Below, one piece after another: positions 34,515 through 47,214 of a DNA stretch of 64,000 nucleotides. The DNA lies in contig NC_065538.1 of NCBI RefSeq assembly GCF_932294415.1, positions 23,833,957 through 23,897,956 of the forward strand, read 5' to 3'. The stretch comes from Quercus robur (Eukaryota > Streptophyta > Magnoliopsida > Fagales > Fagaceae). Within the stretch, counting starts at the first letter, position 1. Each line of letters opens with the position of its first letter. The translations under genes and the position numbers were made by a program. The notes under the pieces were generated by a model, which was not told the origin of the DNA, did no database searches, and was given only the letters and a program-made list of their open reading frames with translations.

Positions 34515-37500
34515 ATGTCTGATACAAAGAAAAGTTTGGGAAGTGGTGGTAATAAGGGTGGGAAGAGAAATCTTCCTTCATGGATGAGTTCAAGAGAGAA
34601 TGATTGTAAATCTGGTGGAAATGGGGATAGTGAGGCTGAAGAAAGTAATGAAGGTGAGAAGCCTAAGGAAGTGAAAGGGCGCGGTAAAGGAGGTAAGGGC
34701 AGTACGCCTTGTAAGGAAAGCGCCAAAAATGATTCTGTGTCGAGTTTGCCCACCACGAACTTCTCCAAACTTTTGGTAATTGATTGATATAAAAATGGGA
34801 TTTGTCAATTTTTGTGGTTTAGTGTGTGTTGTTTGGTGTGTCAGGATTGAGCCAATGTGAGACCCTTTTGTGTGGGCAGGAAGGGGTAGTGTTTGTGTTG
34901 TCGGGATTTATTAATCCTGAGCGCAGCAATTTGCGATCACAAGCACTGGAAATGGGAGCAGAATACCAGCCTGACTGGAACCCAGATTGCACTCTCTTGG
35001 TTTGTGCATTTCCCAACACGCCAAAGTTTCGACAAGTTGAGGCAGATTGTGGGACCATTGTTTCCAAGGTGACTCTCTTTCTCTTTTTATAAATTTTTTG
35101 AGAATCGTTGAAAGTGAGATGGAACTCCATATAATTATTCGATATTGTCAAAAATTTAGTGCAAGCATTGGTCTGTAGGAGACTCTATGATGCTTCATGC
35201 TCTAGTTAATTTATGAATTATCTATTGCTTTATATTTATAAGCACTCTGCGATGGTCTAAACCTCCTTACTTGTTGTTTCCACTTGATGAAGCATTGCAA
35301 TATGCTTTTGGGATCACTTTTCGAATTTTTGTTACTGTTTGGTTGGTTCATTCCTCTCTTGGGGTTGAGATTTTCAGTTGCTTTCTTAACTCTTTTTTTT
35401 TTTTTTATGATTTGTCATCTGGCCCAGGATGGAGTTAATTGGGATTCCATATTTTTTTTCACACCAATCATGATGATGCATTATTATTAGAGCTAGTTCC
35501 TCTTGATCTTTTTTATGAGGTTTCTTTGATAATGCTTTTGTATCTTTTGCAGTAAATGTCATTTTTCATATGAGTTTCTTAATTTCTTTGTACTGTCCAT
35601 TTAAATCATCCCTGTAAATTTTCTCCTATTAAGCTCATCTAGCATTATATGATTGCCTTGTCTTGGATTGTCAACATAATGACATCTAATGCATGTGGCA
35701 TGCTCGGAAAGAGTAGAAATTATAAGGAGAGTTATTCTTGTGATTATTGTTAAAAAACCTATTGACTCAGCACATCAACTCTTACTCCATTTTATGACTT
35801 TATTAAAATGGTATCCCATCTCTTACTTTCCTGTATTCGATGGTCTATTTCTGATGCTATATCATCTTTCTTCAATATGGGAGTTCAAAGTTTTTATGCT
35901 CATGGGGTTATCATTGACTGTCTCTAGATTGAATGTGGTTATGTAAAAGTAATGTCCTAGGTTCTTTCAGTTCATTATGTCTATGTAAGCACGAACTAAT
36001 ACAGGAAAGTGTTAAATTGGACTTGGTGGCAAGAGAGTACCAATATAAGTTAAAGTGCAACATTTCTTTCAATGTGGTTAGCAGTAGTCTTAATAAGCTT
36101 TTGGTCATTACTATTGGTTTCATATAAAGCTACACACTTGCATTGGTACTGTTTGAGTGGAGAAGAGGGTAAAGGATGATGGGGATTTCATATGTTGGTC
36201 TATAAAGGGACATAAGGTCTTACTTTCTGGCCTAGCAGGGTGGTATGGTGTGTTGACAATTTGAAATGTATCTTCCAGTCATCCAATGGTGTGCATTCCC
36301 AACTCCTTAATGTGAGATAAATGACACGGCTTGAGATTGATTGTTCTTTTGTGCTTTTTGTTTGCTTCTAGATTGGAAATAGAAGGTGGATCCTTAAGCT
36401 TGGGAAATCTTCCTCTTAGGGTTCTTTAGTGGTTCTATTGTCCCGTTTTGGAATCCTTGATTATGATTTTGAGAGCTTGAGATCACTTTTGTTTTTATTT
36501 TGGATGGTTTTGTTTGTGTCTATTTTCATTTGGCTCTAAAGGTAACCCTTGTTCTTTCCATGAGAATGTTTTTCCCCATTCCCACTGAAATGTACATCAA
36601 TTTACAATGAGTAAAAAGTTTCTTCTAGGGTTCTTAAAGAAGTAAATAGTTGAGGAACACACAACAACTTCCTAGGGAAAACAAAAAAACAAAAAACCAC
36701 CAAACAAGGAAAAGATAAAAGATAAGAATATACAAATGGGGGGGGGGGGAGGGGGGGGGGAATGATTACATATAAGTGATGGATATATATATATATATAT
36801 ATTTTTATGAATTAAGTGATGGATATTTTTGCCATTGACTAGGAGGCTTAGTTATTTGCCTTTCAGGTTGGATATTGCCTTGAGTACAGAGGTCTTTGAT
36901 TAATAAGCTATATACCATTTAATGACTGGGGTACGCTGTATATGGCCATCTTAGTCTCATTGAATTGGAGCAATCTTTTTATAGTTTTACCGTGCTCAAC
37001 TTTGTTGCTGCTGCATTTATTAAATCAATTTATGCACTGATAAGCTGATGATACCTAGCTTGTTTGCATAGGAGTGGATATCTGACTGTTATGCTCAGAA
37101 GAAGCTCGTTGACATTGAAAGTTTCCTTATGCATGCTGGAAAACCGTGGCGGAGAAGCAATATTTCCAATCAAAGCCAAGGTAATATTATTTGCTTACAA
37201 TTCATCTGATGGATGTGTGTCTTCTTTTTCCTTCTATCCATTTTCCATTATTTTTTCAACATAATGCTCAAATTTCTTACTCTTGCCTTTTCCCCACTGC
37301 CCAGCTCCCAAAAAAAAGGAACTTTCCACTTTTTAGCACACTTGCTTTCATAAATTTTGGAGTTGACAGTTGATTGATCCATGTATACATATTACTGTGT
37401 AAGAAGAACTGCAGGAAGATCAGATATTGTTATACACCTAGTTGGATTTACCATAGATGGATCCGTTTTTTGGAAGGTAAATAAGAAACCTTTATTAAAG

Positions 37501-40500
37501 AATAAGACCCCCAGTACACAAGTAGCATGCTGGAGATGCAGAAAGTTACATATTACGAAGTACAAGAATCTAAAGAGTCTACAAAGTTAGAGCTCAAGTG
37601 TCCTGGGGTTTTAGGAAATCCATTCAAGCAAAGAATGCAATACAAGAATCTTAAGCTCCGTCGTTGATTGTTCCAAACCTTCAAAAGCACGGCTGCTCTG
37701 CTCACACCCAATGGCCCACGTGAGACACAAAGGAATAGCCTTCCAACTATTACCGCTTTGAAACTTGCCTAACCATCCCATCCAACACACCACCAAGTCC
37801 ACCACCCACTGAGGCACAACCTAATGCACCCCAAATAAACTCAAAACCAAAGACCATAACTCTCTACTATACTCACTATGCCACAGTAGTTGATCAACAA
37901 TCTCTGCCACTCTGTTTGCACTAGCCTTCCAACTATTATTGCTTTGAAACTTGCCTAACCATCCCATCCAACACACCACCAAGTCCACCACCCACTGAGG
38001 CACAACCTAATGCACCCCAAATAAACTCAAAACCAAAGACCATAACTCTCTACTATACTCACTATGCCACAGTAGTTGATCAGCAGTCTCTGCCACTCTG
38101 GTTGCACAAGAAACACCAATTAATTACCACAAGCCTATGCCTACAAAGATTATCTAGAGTAAGGTTTTTGCCTCATAGATGGATCCTTTAAATTGAGAAA
38201 TTTGAATGTTACTCCGAATTACAGCTAGAGAGCGATATGTAGGTATCAAAAAGATAATGCAGATTGCTTTTCTGGATTTTATTAGCTTCAATTTCTTTGG
38301 GGTTACTTAGGTCTGTGATCTATTTATTATCTACATTGAATTGGGTCTAAGTTTTTAATGATTGGATTTTTATTCACGTTTAAATAATTATGTGGTGTTT
38401 CATTCAAATAAAAGAGTTGTATCGTTGTTGAAGTAAATATGGTGCTTTATTTCCTGAAGAATAACAAGTATACCAGCTGTTGTAATCTAACACTGAAATG
38501 AGATGCCAGTTTAATTCATACATAGCATGTGGTTCTAGGAGATCTTTTGGTCTTTAGATTTTTCATTCTTTAGTCTGCATAGTTAGTTTATGTTCTGAAT
38601 TTATAAAGCTTTTTTTGCAGATAAAATAGTATCACCACCTGGAAAATCCGAGAAGCAGGTTGAAAGAGGATCACACTCAAAGCCAACTGCCCCCACTTCC
38701 TCGGAGGTTAGTTCTTATTCACTGCTCACTTGAGTAACTTGTTGTTGCTTTTGCCTATCATTAATACAGGGGTTATACTGATTCTGTTCACTTTTGCATA
38801 TATTTTTATATTAACCCAAGTGTTGCTGTGTATTAAGCAGTGTCGAGCTTCTAATACCACCAAAGAGTGCTTTTCCCCTTCTAAAGTGAAAAGGTGGGCT
38901 GTTGATGATTTGAGTAAAACCATCACGTGGCTAGAGAGTCAAGATGAGAAGGTACAAGGCCTTTGTTGCTGTTATTGTTATTATTATAAATTTGGACGAA
39001 AAAAAAAAAAAAAACCCTACCCATTGACATGTTTATGTTAATATTGCTGTATTTAGAATGCTCTGGTGTTGTAAATGATTAAGCCTGACTTGTTGATTTT
39101 CATTCTTGGTTTAACAATCTGAATCCTATTTTTGACTTTTTGACTTAGCTTCCAGTTTTTGTTAAGTGTCTTTTACTTCTTTAACCTCCACTTTTCCCCA
39201 ATGTTTTAAATATGTTGTAATTATTATATATAACTTTATATTTTATTACCATAGTAACATAGTCAGAATACCTTAAAATGGTGTAGTTCTTAAAATAAAT
39301 AAAAATTTCCTGAGTTTAAACCAAACATTTGACTTTGTAGCTATTAGCAGTACTTTTTGGATTTGGAAACCATTTCTTCCTATTATCATTTGCATTAGAG
39401 GGCTGAAAGGTGTGTGGTCCCATATCTTGCCTACTTAATTGTTTACTTTCTTGCAATATGTTTTCAATAAATTTTAAATTGGTCTTATTTTTGCTTAACA
39501 ACAGCCAGAGCCTAGCGAGATAAGTAAAATAGCTGCTGAAGGGATCTTAACTTGTCTACAAGACGCCATAGATTCTCTTGAACAAAAGCAGGTAATTGTT
39601 CTTATAGAAATGTATTTTGACCTTTAAATAGCATAGGTGGTTTTGTTTGATTTGGATTTAGATATCTTCCTGAAGAAAATACTTGGCACACTTTATTTCC
39701 ATGTTTACTTGTCAAAAAAATAAAAATAAAAATAAAAAACTTGGCACACAACCAAATAGGGGCTTTTAACCGCAATTAAACCGAATTGATTGATTAGTAC
39801 CAGTGATCTCACTTTCTCCAAGAAGACGAGGATAAGGATTGATCTTTTAATTTATAGACTCTTTTACTATGGATGAAAATTGTCATTATTAATATATGTG
39901 CTCATGACAAGGCATGCAAAGAGAGGTATTCTGCAATTACTTCACATGGTTGGTCTTTTTTCTTTTAAATCGTTTATGTTTAGTAACAGATTTATATATG
40001 TTGAGGGTTTTATCTATCAAAATAAACAATGTAGGAAAGAATAAACAAATTTATTACTAAACTAAAGGATAAGACAGTTCAATGTATAAAGCGAACAACC
40101 CCTATACTCAGAGAGAAACATCAGCTAAGTGGAAATTAAATTCTCATGGTAGAAAATACTCTTTATGTACATACACAAGTATCCAAGGAGTTCTTCATTA
40201 CCAATATTTGTGAGCATAATGTCAGGGATGAAACTTTTTTTCTGACCTCTAGTTCATTCTTATTACTTAAGCCATTGGCATCTTCATTCCGTTATATACG
40301 TGTGCGAGTGTTTCTCTGACTCCTGATGGTAGACACCATAGTAGTCAAAGCCAGTATCTTACTATTGCCACTATAAATCTGTCCTTTGTCATTAAGAATC
40401 CAGGTTCTCTCACTATCCCAAGTCCCCACCATTCTTCTTTTGAAACATTTCTGCAAAACTACTCCCATATTCCATTTGTAAATTGGCAGTCAGAAAAAAT

Positions 40501-41461
40501 AAATTTCTCAGGTTTGCAGTTGGACCCTCATAAAACTCAAAACATCTCACTAGTAATCCTGTATTACTACACTTTTTGTACTCAATCAGCTATTACATCA
40601 TTGATATTTCATTGATCCTTGGCTTCATTTAGGCTGTCACAACATCTATGGATGGTTTCTCCACAATCCTTTTCAATATTTTCAGAGATTAATTTACTTT
40701 TTTTTAAAAAGGAGTATATTTTCAGAGGTTACTTTTAACTATACTAACAGATAATTCATAATCAAGTACCATGAAAAATGCAAGATTCCAGAGTCACTGC
40801 TGATTGCTGAAGAATTTTAACTCGAATTTGTACCTAGCAATTCATCCAAAACAAAAGATGTGTAGCTAGCAGTGGTTTACATACCTCCTAGAACACAAAT
40901 CCCCTAAAGCAAACGGAAAATTAAAAAAAATGAAGAATGCCTTCTTATAATGAATATGTTCTCAGCTCCATTTGTATTCTGGGGACACGGGAAGTTTAAC
41001 CTTTGTAGTTTGTACCTCTTCTTTGACAATACCTTACCATTTTTGCTAGTGAAAAGATAAGAATATTCTTCCTCTATGTGTTAACATCATTCTTGAACTT
41101 CTATTTTGTTATGTCTGATTTTTAGGATATTCAGCAAGCAACCGAGCAGTGGAACTTTGTCCCTCGTGTGGTTGAGGAGCTGGCAAAGCTTGAGGGCACT
41201 GGAAATGATTTAGCCTCAAACTCAAAGGAGGATCTTTGCAAACAGGCGAAGGCTTGTAAACGAATATATGAGCAGGAACTTAAAAATTTAGATGATAATC
41301 CTTCAACCAAGAAGAAAAAGCCAAAAACTGATGAAAAGAACCTCAGAACCAATGGCAAGAACAAGGATGTAACAGGATACGATAGTGATGAAACAATGGA
41401 GATGACAGAAGAGGAAATAGACATTGCCTTCAAAGCCGTGGCATCTAAGATCAGTCAATGA
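34515..41461 (+). CDS. XRCC1: XRCC1, single-BRCT DNA repair scaffold (7 exons)
   Basis: Plant XRCC1 acts in base-excision and single-strand-break repair and in ROS1-type DNA demethylation, where it assists end-processing and ligation. Coding exons: 34515-34775, 34880-35068, 37072-37180, 38621-38706, 38841-38951, 39505-39591, 41126-41461; all GT-AG with consistent phase, 1179 nt, 392 aa. Exon 1 has MSDTKKSLGSGGNKGGKRNL and PSWMSSRE, the plant signature. The BRCT domain (about 88-175) shows GVVFVLSGFINPER, DWNPDCTLLVCAFPNTPKF and the conserved tryptophan in EWISDCYAQKKL. The C-terminal tail has a basic KKKKPK cluster (343-348), a probable nuclear signal, then an acidic end. As in Arabidopsis, the vertebrate N-terminal pol-beta-binding domain and second BRCT are absent. 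The ATG used has an upstream in-frame GTG only. A 5' untranslated exon is possible around 33880-34500 but not resolved. Confidence 0.93.
36739..36761 (+). repeat. G-run in XRCC1 intron 2
   Basis: Eleven G, one A, ten G, then AATG; followed at 36786 by a TA repeat. Capable on paper of forming a G-quadruplex in the transcript. Confidence 0.8.
37452..38186 (-). mobile_element. 5'-truncated L1 LINE in XRCC1 intron 3, perfect 13-bp TSD
   Basis: catagatggatcc occurs at 37452-37464 and 38174-38186, enclosing 37465-38173. On the minus strand the insert ends in a tail (plus gttttttggaagg) and encodes the end of a plant L1 ORF2: frames with MPQWVVDLVVCWMGWLGKFQ and SWKAIPLCLTWAIG, as in the C-terminal zinc-knuckle region of many plant LINEs. 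A 186-bp direct duplication (37739-38106) interrupts it. The perfect duplication suggests a fairly recent insertion. It lies antisense to XRCC1, between the exons at 37072-37180 and 38621-38706. Confidence 0.85.
37739..38106. repeat. 186-bp tandem duplication inside the LINE
   Basis: ccttccaactatta at 37739 recurs at 37925; both copies run through accacccactgaggcacaac and catagta-like sequence to tctgccactctg. They are nearly identical, so the duplication is young or was present in the source element. Confidence 0.9.
40676..40731. repeat. Micro-insertion in XRCC1 intron 6
   Basis: atattttcagagatta (40676-40691) and atattttcagaggtta (40716-40731) flank a short atttac, T9, aaaaaggagt insert. 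Confidence 0.5.
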
Positions 41462-41892
41462 TGAGCCTATTTTTGTGTTGATGACAAAGGTGATAATTTT
41501 GCTTGGCAGTACCTAACATTGGATAATGACATTTTGTTTTCTTCTTGTGTAAAGTTTCCAAGCAAAGTCAAGGAATCTCTTTCTCGCACTTGTTGTATAC
41601 ACATTAACATATAGAAAACTATATACACATGTATGCTCAGAGAGAAAGTGATGCCCTTAAAGACCACCATCCTAGAAACTCTCCCTTTAATAATCGTTCA
41701 ACACGTTTAGGAAACTCACCTGTCATTTCAACGTCCACTTTCATAATGGGGTTGGGAAAGTATATGTAACAAGGAGATAGACATGCACAGACGAAATACA
41801 GAGATAGCATCTCTCACCACGTGCCATACTCCATGTGATTGTATGTAGTGTATGTAAATGATGCTCTTATATCATAAAGCAATTAGATATAG

Positions 41893-42000
41893 TGGGTTTC
41901 AGTTAAGTCAACTGGTAATAATTTTTGTTGTTAATTAAGAGATTTATAGGATTCGGTCTCCCCTTTCATTTAAAACAAATTGGTTTTAGCAATTATTATG
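41893..42000 (+). mobile_element. SINE (family A), 3'-truncated copy downstream of XRCC1
   Basis: gggtttcagttaagtcaac then tggtaataat, aagagatttataggattcgg and aaaacaaattggttttagca align in order with the first two thirds of 10368-10528. Confidence 0.6.
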
Positions 42001-42009
42001 GAAAGAAAG

Positions 42010-42710
42010 AAGGTCTGGTAATGAGCTATTGCCACTATGGCCAAACCTAAGCCTAGCGCTAGTGTGTTTAACTTGGCATATTTTTATGGTTTATTCGGGT
42101 TACATATATGTTTTACATCTTTTAAGGCTTTTTTATTTTATTTTTTTTTTTCAAAAATAAAATAAAACCCATCCGTAGAAATAAAACTCATCCAACAAAC
42201 ACATTCTTGGTAGACTCCCATCTCAGCAATGGCCTTAGCGGTGGGTTATTTTGACATTATGAATAAATTACTCAAATTTACACCAAATTTCACAATTTAC
42301 TAAAGCGTTTGATTGTTAGTGATGGACGCTTTTTACCTACTACTTTTTATATGGAACCACCGCTTCTTTTTAGCTTTTTTGTTTTTAGTTTTACCACTTA
42401 CAATCAATCACTTCAATAAGTTTTCAAATTGGGTGTGTTCATGGTACTGTTGTAACGTTATTTTTGTTTAGGATGGAGGGGATTTGGCATTGTAGGAGAA
42501 GGAAGCCTGCAATTCAGTACACTATTTTTTGGTGGAGGGAGAGGTTTTTAAAGAGAAAACTATTACTTTTATCTTCATTTTGTGCCTAAATATTCGTTTG
42601 AGATAGAGTTTATTTTCACTGATTTTTAAGGTTTAAAAAAATTAAGCTAGGCAAATATACACATCATAGATAATTACAACGAGAAATATCTTGAAGATAA
42701 CCCCTAGATG
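42010..42710. other. Intergenic, nothing recognisable
   Basis: AT-rich spacer downstream of XRCC1, with short poly(T) and A-rich tracts and no coding signal. Confidence 0.5.
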
Positions 42711-43044
42711 TTTTTTTTTTTTGATAAAAAGGTAGTAACTTTATTAAGGCGAAGATAAAAGCAATACATCTTGAACTAGAGCAGACTCAATCATATTAGT
42801 TTTTTCCTCCATCCAAGTTACGTAACTAACAATATTATTGGTATATTGAGCCAAGATGTGTGTTGGATGGTTGTCTTACTTTCTGATATGGGAAAATTGT
42901 ACTTGTCTAAATCCTACGGTTTATGACATATCCCTTCAATAATAGTACTTATCATGGTCGGTGGCTCACTCACACCTTTCAGAGCATCAACCACAATTTG
43001 GGAGTCACACTCTAAGATCATCTCTTGTATACCCCACGTCTCAT
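42711..43044 (-). mobile_element. LINE, 3' end with RNase H C-terminus (fragment 1 of 3)
   Basis: T12 followed by gataa marks the tail. Read on the minus strand the fragment encodes WGIQEMILECDSQIVVDALK and then GVSEPPTMISTIIEGICHK, matching the RNase H domain found at the C-terminus of plant L1 ORF2. It is continuous with 44980-45812 once the LTR at 43045-44979 is removed. Confidence 0.8.
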
Positions 43045-44979
43045 TGTGAGAGACTACGCCCCCAGTCCGTTTTTTGGTGTTAGGCCAAACCCATATGAAT
43101 GGGTAGAGTCGTGTTATTGCCTCTTAAAATGGGGATTCGACTGGTTATATTTTCTCCTTTAGATTAAGGGTTTTACAATTGAGTCACCACTTACTTAATT
43201 ATTGGAATAAATAAGAAAACCAAAATTGAAAACATTCCTCATTTTATTGATTTGAGAATAAATGTACATTGATCATAGGAAATTACATGTCTTTGGTCTT
43301 TGATACAATCAAAGATGGAGTACATGACTTTGTTTCCTAATTACAATCTAGAAATTGAAAATTACAATGATAAACATTGATCTATCAACCCTTGATCTAA
43401 GCTTAGAGGCTATGTTACAAGGTGGGAAGGTGTTAGGCCCCCACCTTGCCCAGTGAAACTGGTTTTCTAGACTATGGTAGCCAACATTCATATCATATCA
43501 TCCAATATGTTATCAATCAATTTTCATGTTGAATTTAATGTATGTGCATGTGGTAAACCCTAATTCAATTTATTAAGTATTACATTTAGATTGAAAAATA
43601 AATTCTAGTGAATGTGTGTGAATGATGATATCCTAGATTCAAGGATTTAAGAGAATTATGAAACAAACATGTTTTTCATATTTTTTTTATATGGATTTAA
43701 GATCAAAGCTAGTGTTATGTATGAACATGTGATGAATAATCAAGAACATGTAAAGAACACATATGAACATTAAGAACATTCAAACATATTCAAGGAATTT
43801 AGATAAAAACTAGCATGCTCTTATTCTCATCTCATCATAATAATATAAAAAACAAGTTAGGGAAAGATATTATACCTGCATGCAATATCCACACAGTGGA
43901 GAAGGAGACTCTTGATGGAGGTCCTAAGGGTGGAGTAGAAAAGAAGAACTAGGAGAGGGAAAGTGAGTCTCACTCAATATCTTGAGTCTCAAAAAGACCA
44001 AAATATGACAAGACAACTCTACTTCACTAGAACTCAAAAGAGGAGAATAAATGAGATTTTTTGTGTCTTTGAATGGAGGAGGGGGGGTTTATATAGTTGT
44101 AGTGGAAAAAATATGAATGGAATATTATTTAATGGGGGTTGACAAGGGATCAAAATGAATCATGAACCTAGACCCTATTTCAGACTTTGGAGAAAGCTGG
44201 TGCATTAAATGTAGAATTGGTGGGAGTGATGAGCAAGTAAAATTCGGTTTTTCCTGTAGCCATTGTATTAGCTTGAAGAACCAAATTCAAAAAATCATAT
44301 CTTACTCAATTCTGGTAAAAATTGTCTCGTTCTTGTGCTCAAATTGAAGCCTCGAATGTCTAGTTTCTGAAAAAATTAACCTCACTCACAGATTCAAAAT
44401 ATTATGAGAGATATCAATGAAATTATGAGCAGAGGTCATTTGTTAGAAAATAATTTCAGCACAATTAACATTAATATGTCCCAAATTAGTTTCCAATTAA
44501 CATTAATAGGCTCCAATCACATCCATTTCAGACTTAATTAGTTCTCAATCTACCCTAATTAAAAAAATAATTACATAAATTACTCATTGAATAATTAATG
44601 TTTGACTATCTAATTAATTAAGTGTGTGCAACCTTACTATAAGATATAGTCCTAGTCAATTATATTATGACACATCATTAATCTAAAATTAATTATAATT
44701 ATAACTAATTGGAATCAATTGTTCATAATCACATATAGTCGAACTCAATTTGTGATAGTGCATATCGGCCATTAAAACTTGATTTGATGATAACTTTCAA
44801 TTTAATAGTCCGATTAGGGCTTATGACCAGTCGATTTGATTGTTACGACATCAAGATCATTTTGATGAAATGAGATTAATGATCTAATGGCTAGAATTAA
44901 GATGTTTATTTCCAAGGTGAAATTGCCATTTTACCCTCCATGTGATGTTAAATACGGGTTGCAAAATGAGGTATCAACA
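43045..44979 (-). mobile_element. Solo LTR (1935 bp) inserted in the LINE
   Basis: Minus-strand reading starts TGTTGATACCTCATTTTGC and ends ..CTCTCACA (TG..CA). The flanks are ctcat (43040-43044) and tccat (44980-44984); both are one C-to-T step from CCCAT, which is what the interrupted RNase H frame (FAW-D-VGIQEM) predicts. A TATA box (ACTATATAAACCCC, minus, about 44087-44100) supports the orientation. No internal gag/pol, so it is a recombined solo LTR. Confidence 0.75.
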
Positions 44980-45812
44980 TCCATGCAAAGAAAACTCCCT
45001 CTTCTAGAGCCTTAGCTTTGGCTTCCAGTGGTTCTAAAGGCAGAGGTAAGTGTTCACTCAAAGCAACTGTGACTCTTCCCGCGTCATCCCTTATAACAGC
45101 CCCCACACTAGCCGACTAAGAATTAGAGAAGATCACTCCATCCACGTTGAGCTTAGACCAGGGAGACAGTGGAGCTTCCCAGTGAGCATTGTCTTGAGCC
45201 ATGAATGGAGCCATGCTAAAGTTGGCAGTTTGGAATTCATCTAACAAAAATCTGGCCTTGTTCGGAATTGCCTTTTCCTCCCGTCTCATGTTACCTTGAT
45301 GAACTTCATTCCAATTGTGCCAAATACCCCACGCCACTATGATCACAAGTTACATAATTTATTCTCACAACCTTTGTCCAAATTTCAGGTGCCACAAGAG
45401 ATCGATGAATTCGGGAAACACCCTCCCCTTGGCATCAAACAATATCCAGTAAGCTTCCATACGACGAGCTTTTTCACAATCCCATAATGCATACCCACTG
45501 CTCTTAGGCTCACAACCACATACCACACACATTGGATCATTAGTAACCTGTCTATGGTATAGATTGGCCTTTGTTGGTAATATATTCTTACTTGCTCTCC
45601 CTATAAAGGATTTGACCTTGTTAGGAATATTAAGCCGCCATAAAGTTGTCCAAAAGCCCTTTTGATCTTGCACATTGGATGAACCCCCAGAAGCACTGTT
45701 ATTCCCTAAGATCATAGCTAATTTATAAGCGCTCTTAACCATGAAGTTCCCTTTTGGTAAGTAAGCCCAATTTATCCGGTTGGCAGGTAGTCTTTCACTT
45801 AAAGGGATATTC
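44980..45812 (-). mobile_element. LINE, RT C-terminus and RNase H N-terminus (fragment 2 of 3)
   Basis: On the minus strand from 45812: NIPLSERLPANRINWAYLPK, then KSAYKLAM, WTTLWRLNIPNKVKSFIGRA and CVVCGCEPKSSGYALWDCEKA (the zf-RVT region), followed by WGIWHNWNEVHQGN and WSKLNVDGVI, the start of the RNase H domain, running on to LEEGVFFAWM at the LTR junction. Frameshifts and stops show it is dead. Confidence 0.85.
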
Positions 45813-47064
45813 TGTTAGGGTTTGTGCCCTAAAATCCAATTTATTGGCATGTTATAAATAATTAAATTATTTAATTATATGAGACTATTTATAAATGAAC
45901 TAAGGAGATATTAGCATTGTCCTTGAGATGCATTGTATGTGATTTAGTTACAGAAGATATAAATCACAAGTTCATTGTAAACTCAAAATATAGTTTGTAG
46001 TCGGTGATAAAATTTGGCGTTTCATCTGCGAAGACTATAACACATCAACTAAGATAGTTTGTTTTGATCATGGAAGTGGAGACTTATAGTTGATGTGTTG
46101 ATATATCTTAAATGTGTTAGACATATTGCATTGAACCGCTGTGAAGTTAATTATTCAATTAATAACTATCACATGAATAATTAATTTTACGACTCCTAAT
46201 TTCATAGACTCTCAATCCTGAAAGGATAGTGAACTCGATCATGAAATGTAGGTTACTTTAATATATTAGGAGTGAGATCTAGTTTAACAGTCAAAATCTC
46301 AGTACGTTGGGTAACTGCACATAGTGTTGAGGGAACGCATATTCTCAAGATGGAATCTATAATCTCTTTCTATAGAAACACGAAATATCCCCTTGAGATA
46401 AGTTTAATGGGAACTGGTTATTCAGGGCCGGCCACTTTAGTAAGAGTTACTAAAGTTTATATTCAAGAAATAAAATATGAATAACTAAAAGATTAAACTG
46501 GATATTCAAGGAATAAAATAGTTGTTTACAAAGTGACAGTTCATTATGACTTTATTCACTATAGATATTTCTTGGAAGGATCAAATGATATCATATTAGA
46601 GTCTTGGGAAATAATTTATTAATAAGGCCTAGAGTGCAATTATATTTCTATAGTAGTACTTGTTATATAACTAATGATAACTTTGGGCTTGTCAAGAGTT
46701 GACAGATAAGTCTGAGGCCTATTGGAGCTAGAGCCTTATTAGTCTCTTTGGTCCCATCCCAATCCACATACTTAAACCCAATTGGGCTAGCACAAAAGGC
46801 TAACTCAATTAGATAATCAGTTTTTATTTAATAAGAGTTATTAAATAAAGTAATTGTCAAGGCAGTTAAAATGTACATATGATTAAAAGAAGAGAAAATA
46901 GTTTTTCTCTACAGAATCTTGGAAATACATTTTTTCAAAGGAAAATCAACGTACACAAGAACTGATTGAGAGACCACTCATCTTGGACACCATGTGAATT
47001 TGGGATGAAGATTGAAGATATTCTCAAGTTTTTTTTTTTTTTGAATGTCATTGCATCAAGGTGC

Positions 47065-47103
<39 letters not shown>

Positions 47104-47214
47104 TTTGTTTGTTATAGAATTCAAGATTACATGTTATCTCTCATGAATGAAGTAGATTCTTGTATTGCTTCCACTGTAGGTTTTGTATGAGATGCAAAAC
47201 TAGTTTTTCCAACA
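45813..47214 (+). mobile_element. Solo LTR (1402 bp) inserted in the LINE
   Basis: It starts TGTTAGGGTTTGTGCCCTAA and ends TAGTTTTTCCAACA, with short inverted TGTT..AACA termini. Flanks tattc (45808-45812) and tactc (47215-47219) differ at one position, and the LINE frame resumes across the site (EIFLADDIE before, NIPLSERLP after). Long T tracts lie at 47029-47042 and 47067-47102. No internal coding domain; strand assigned from the TGTTAGGG end and uncertain. Confidence 0.7.
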
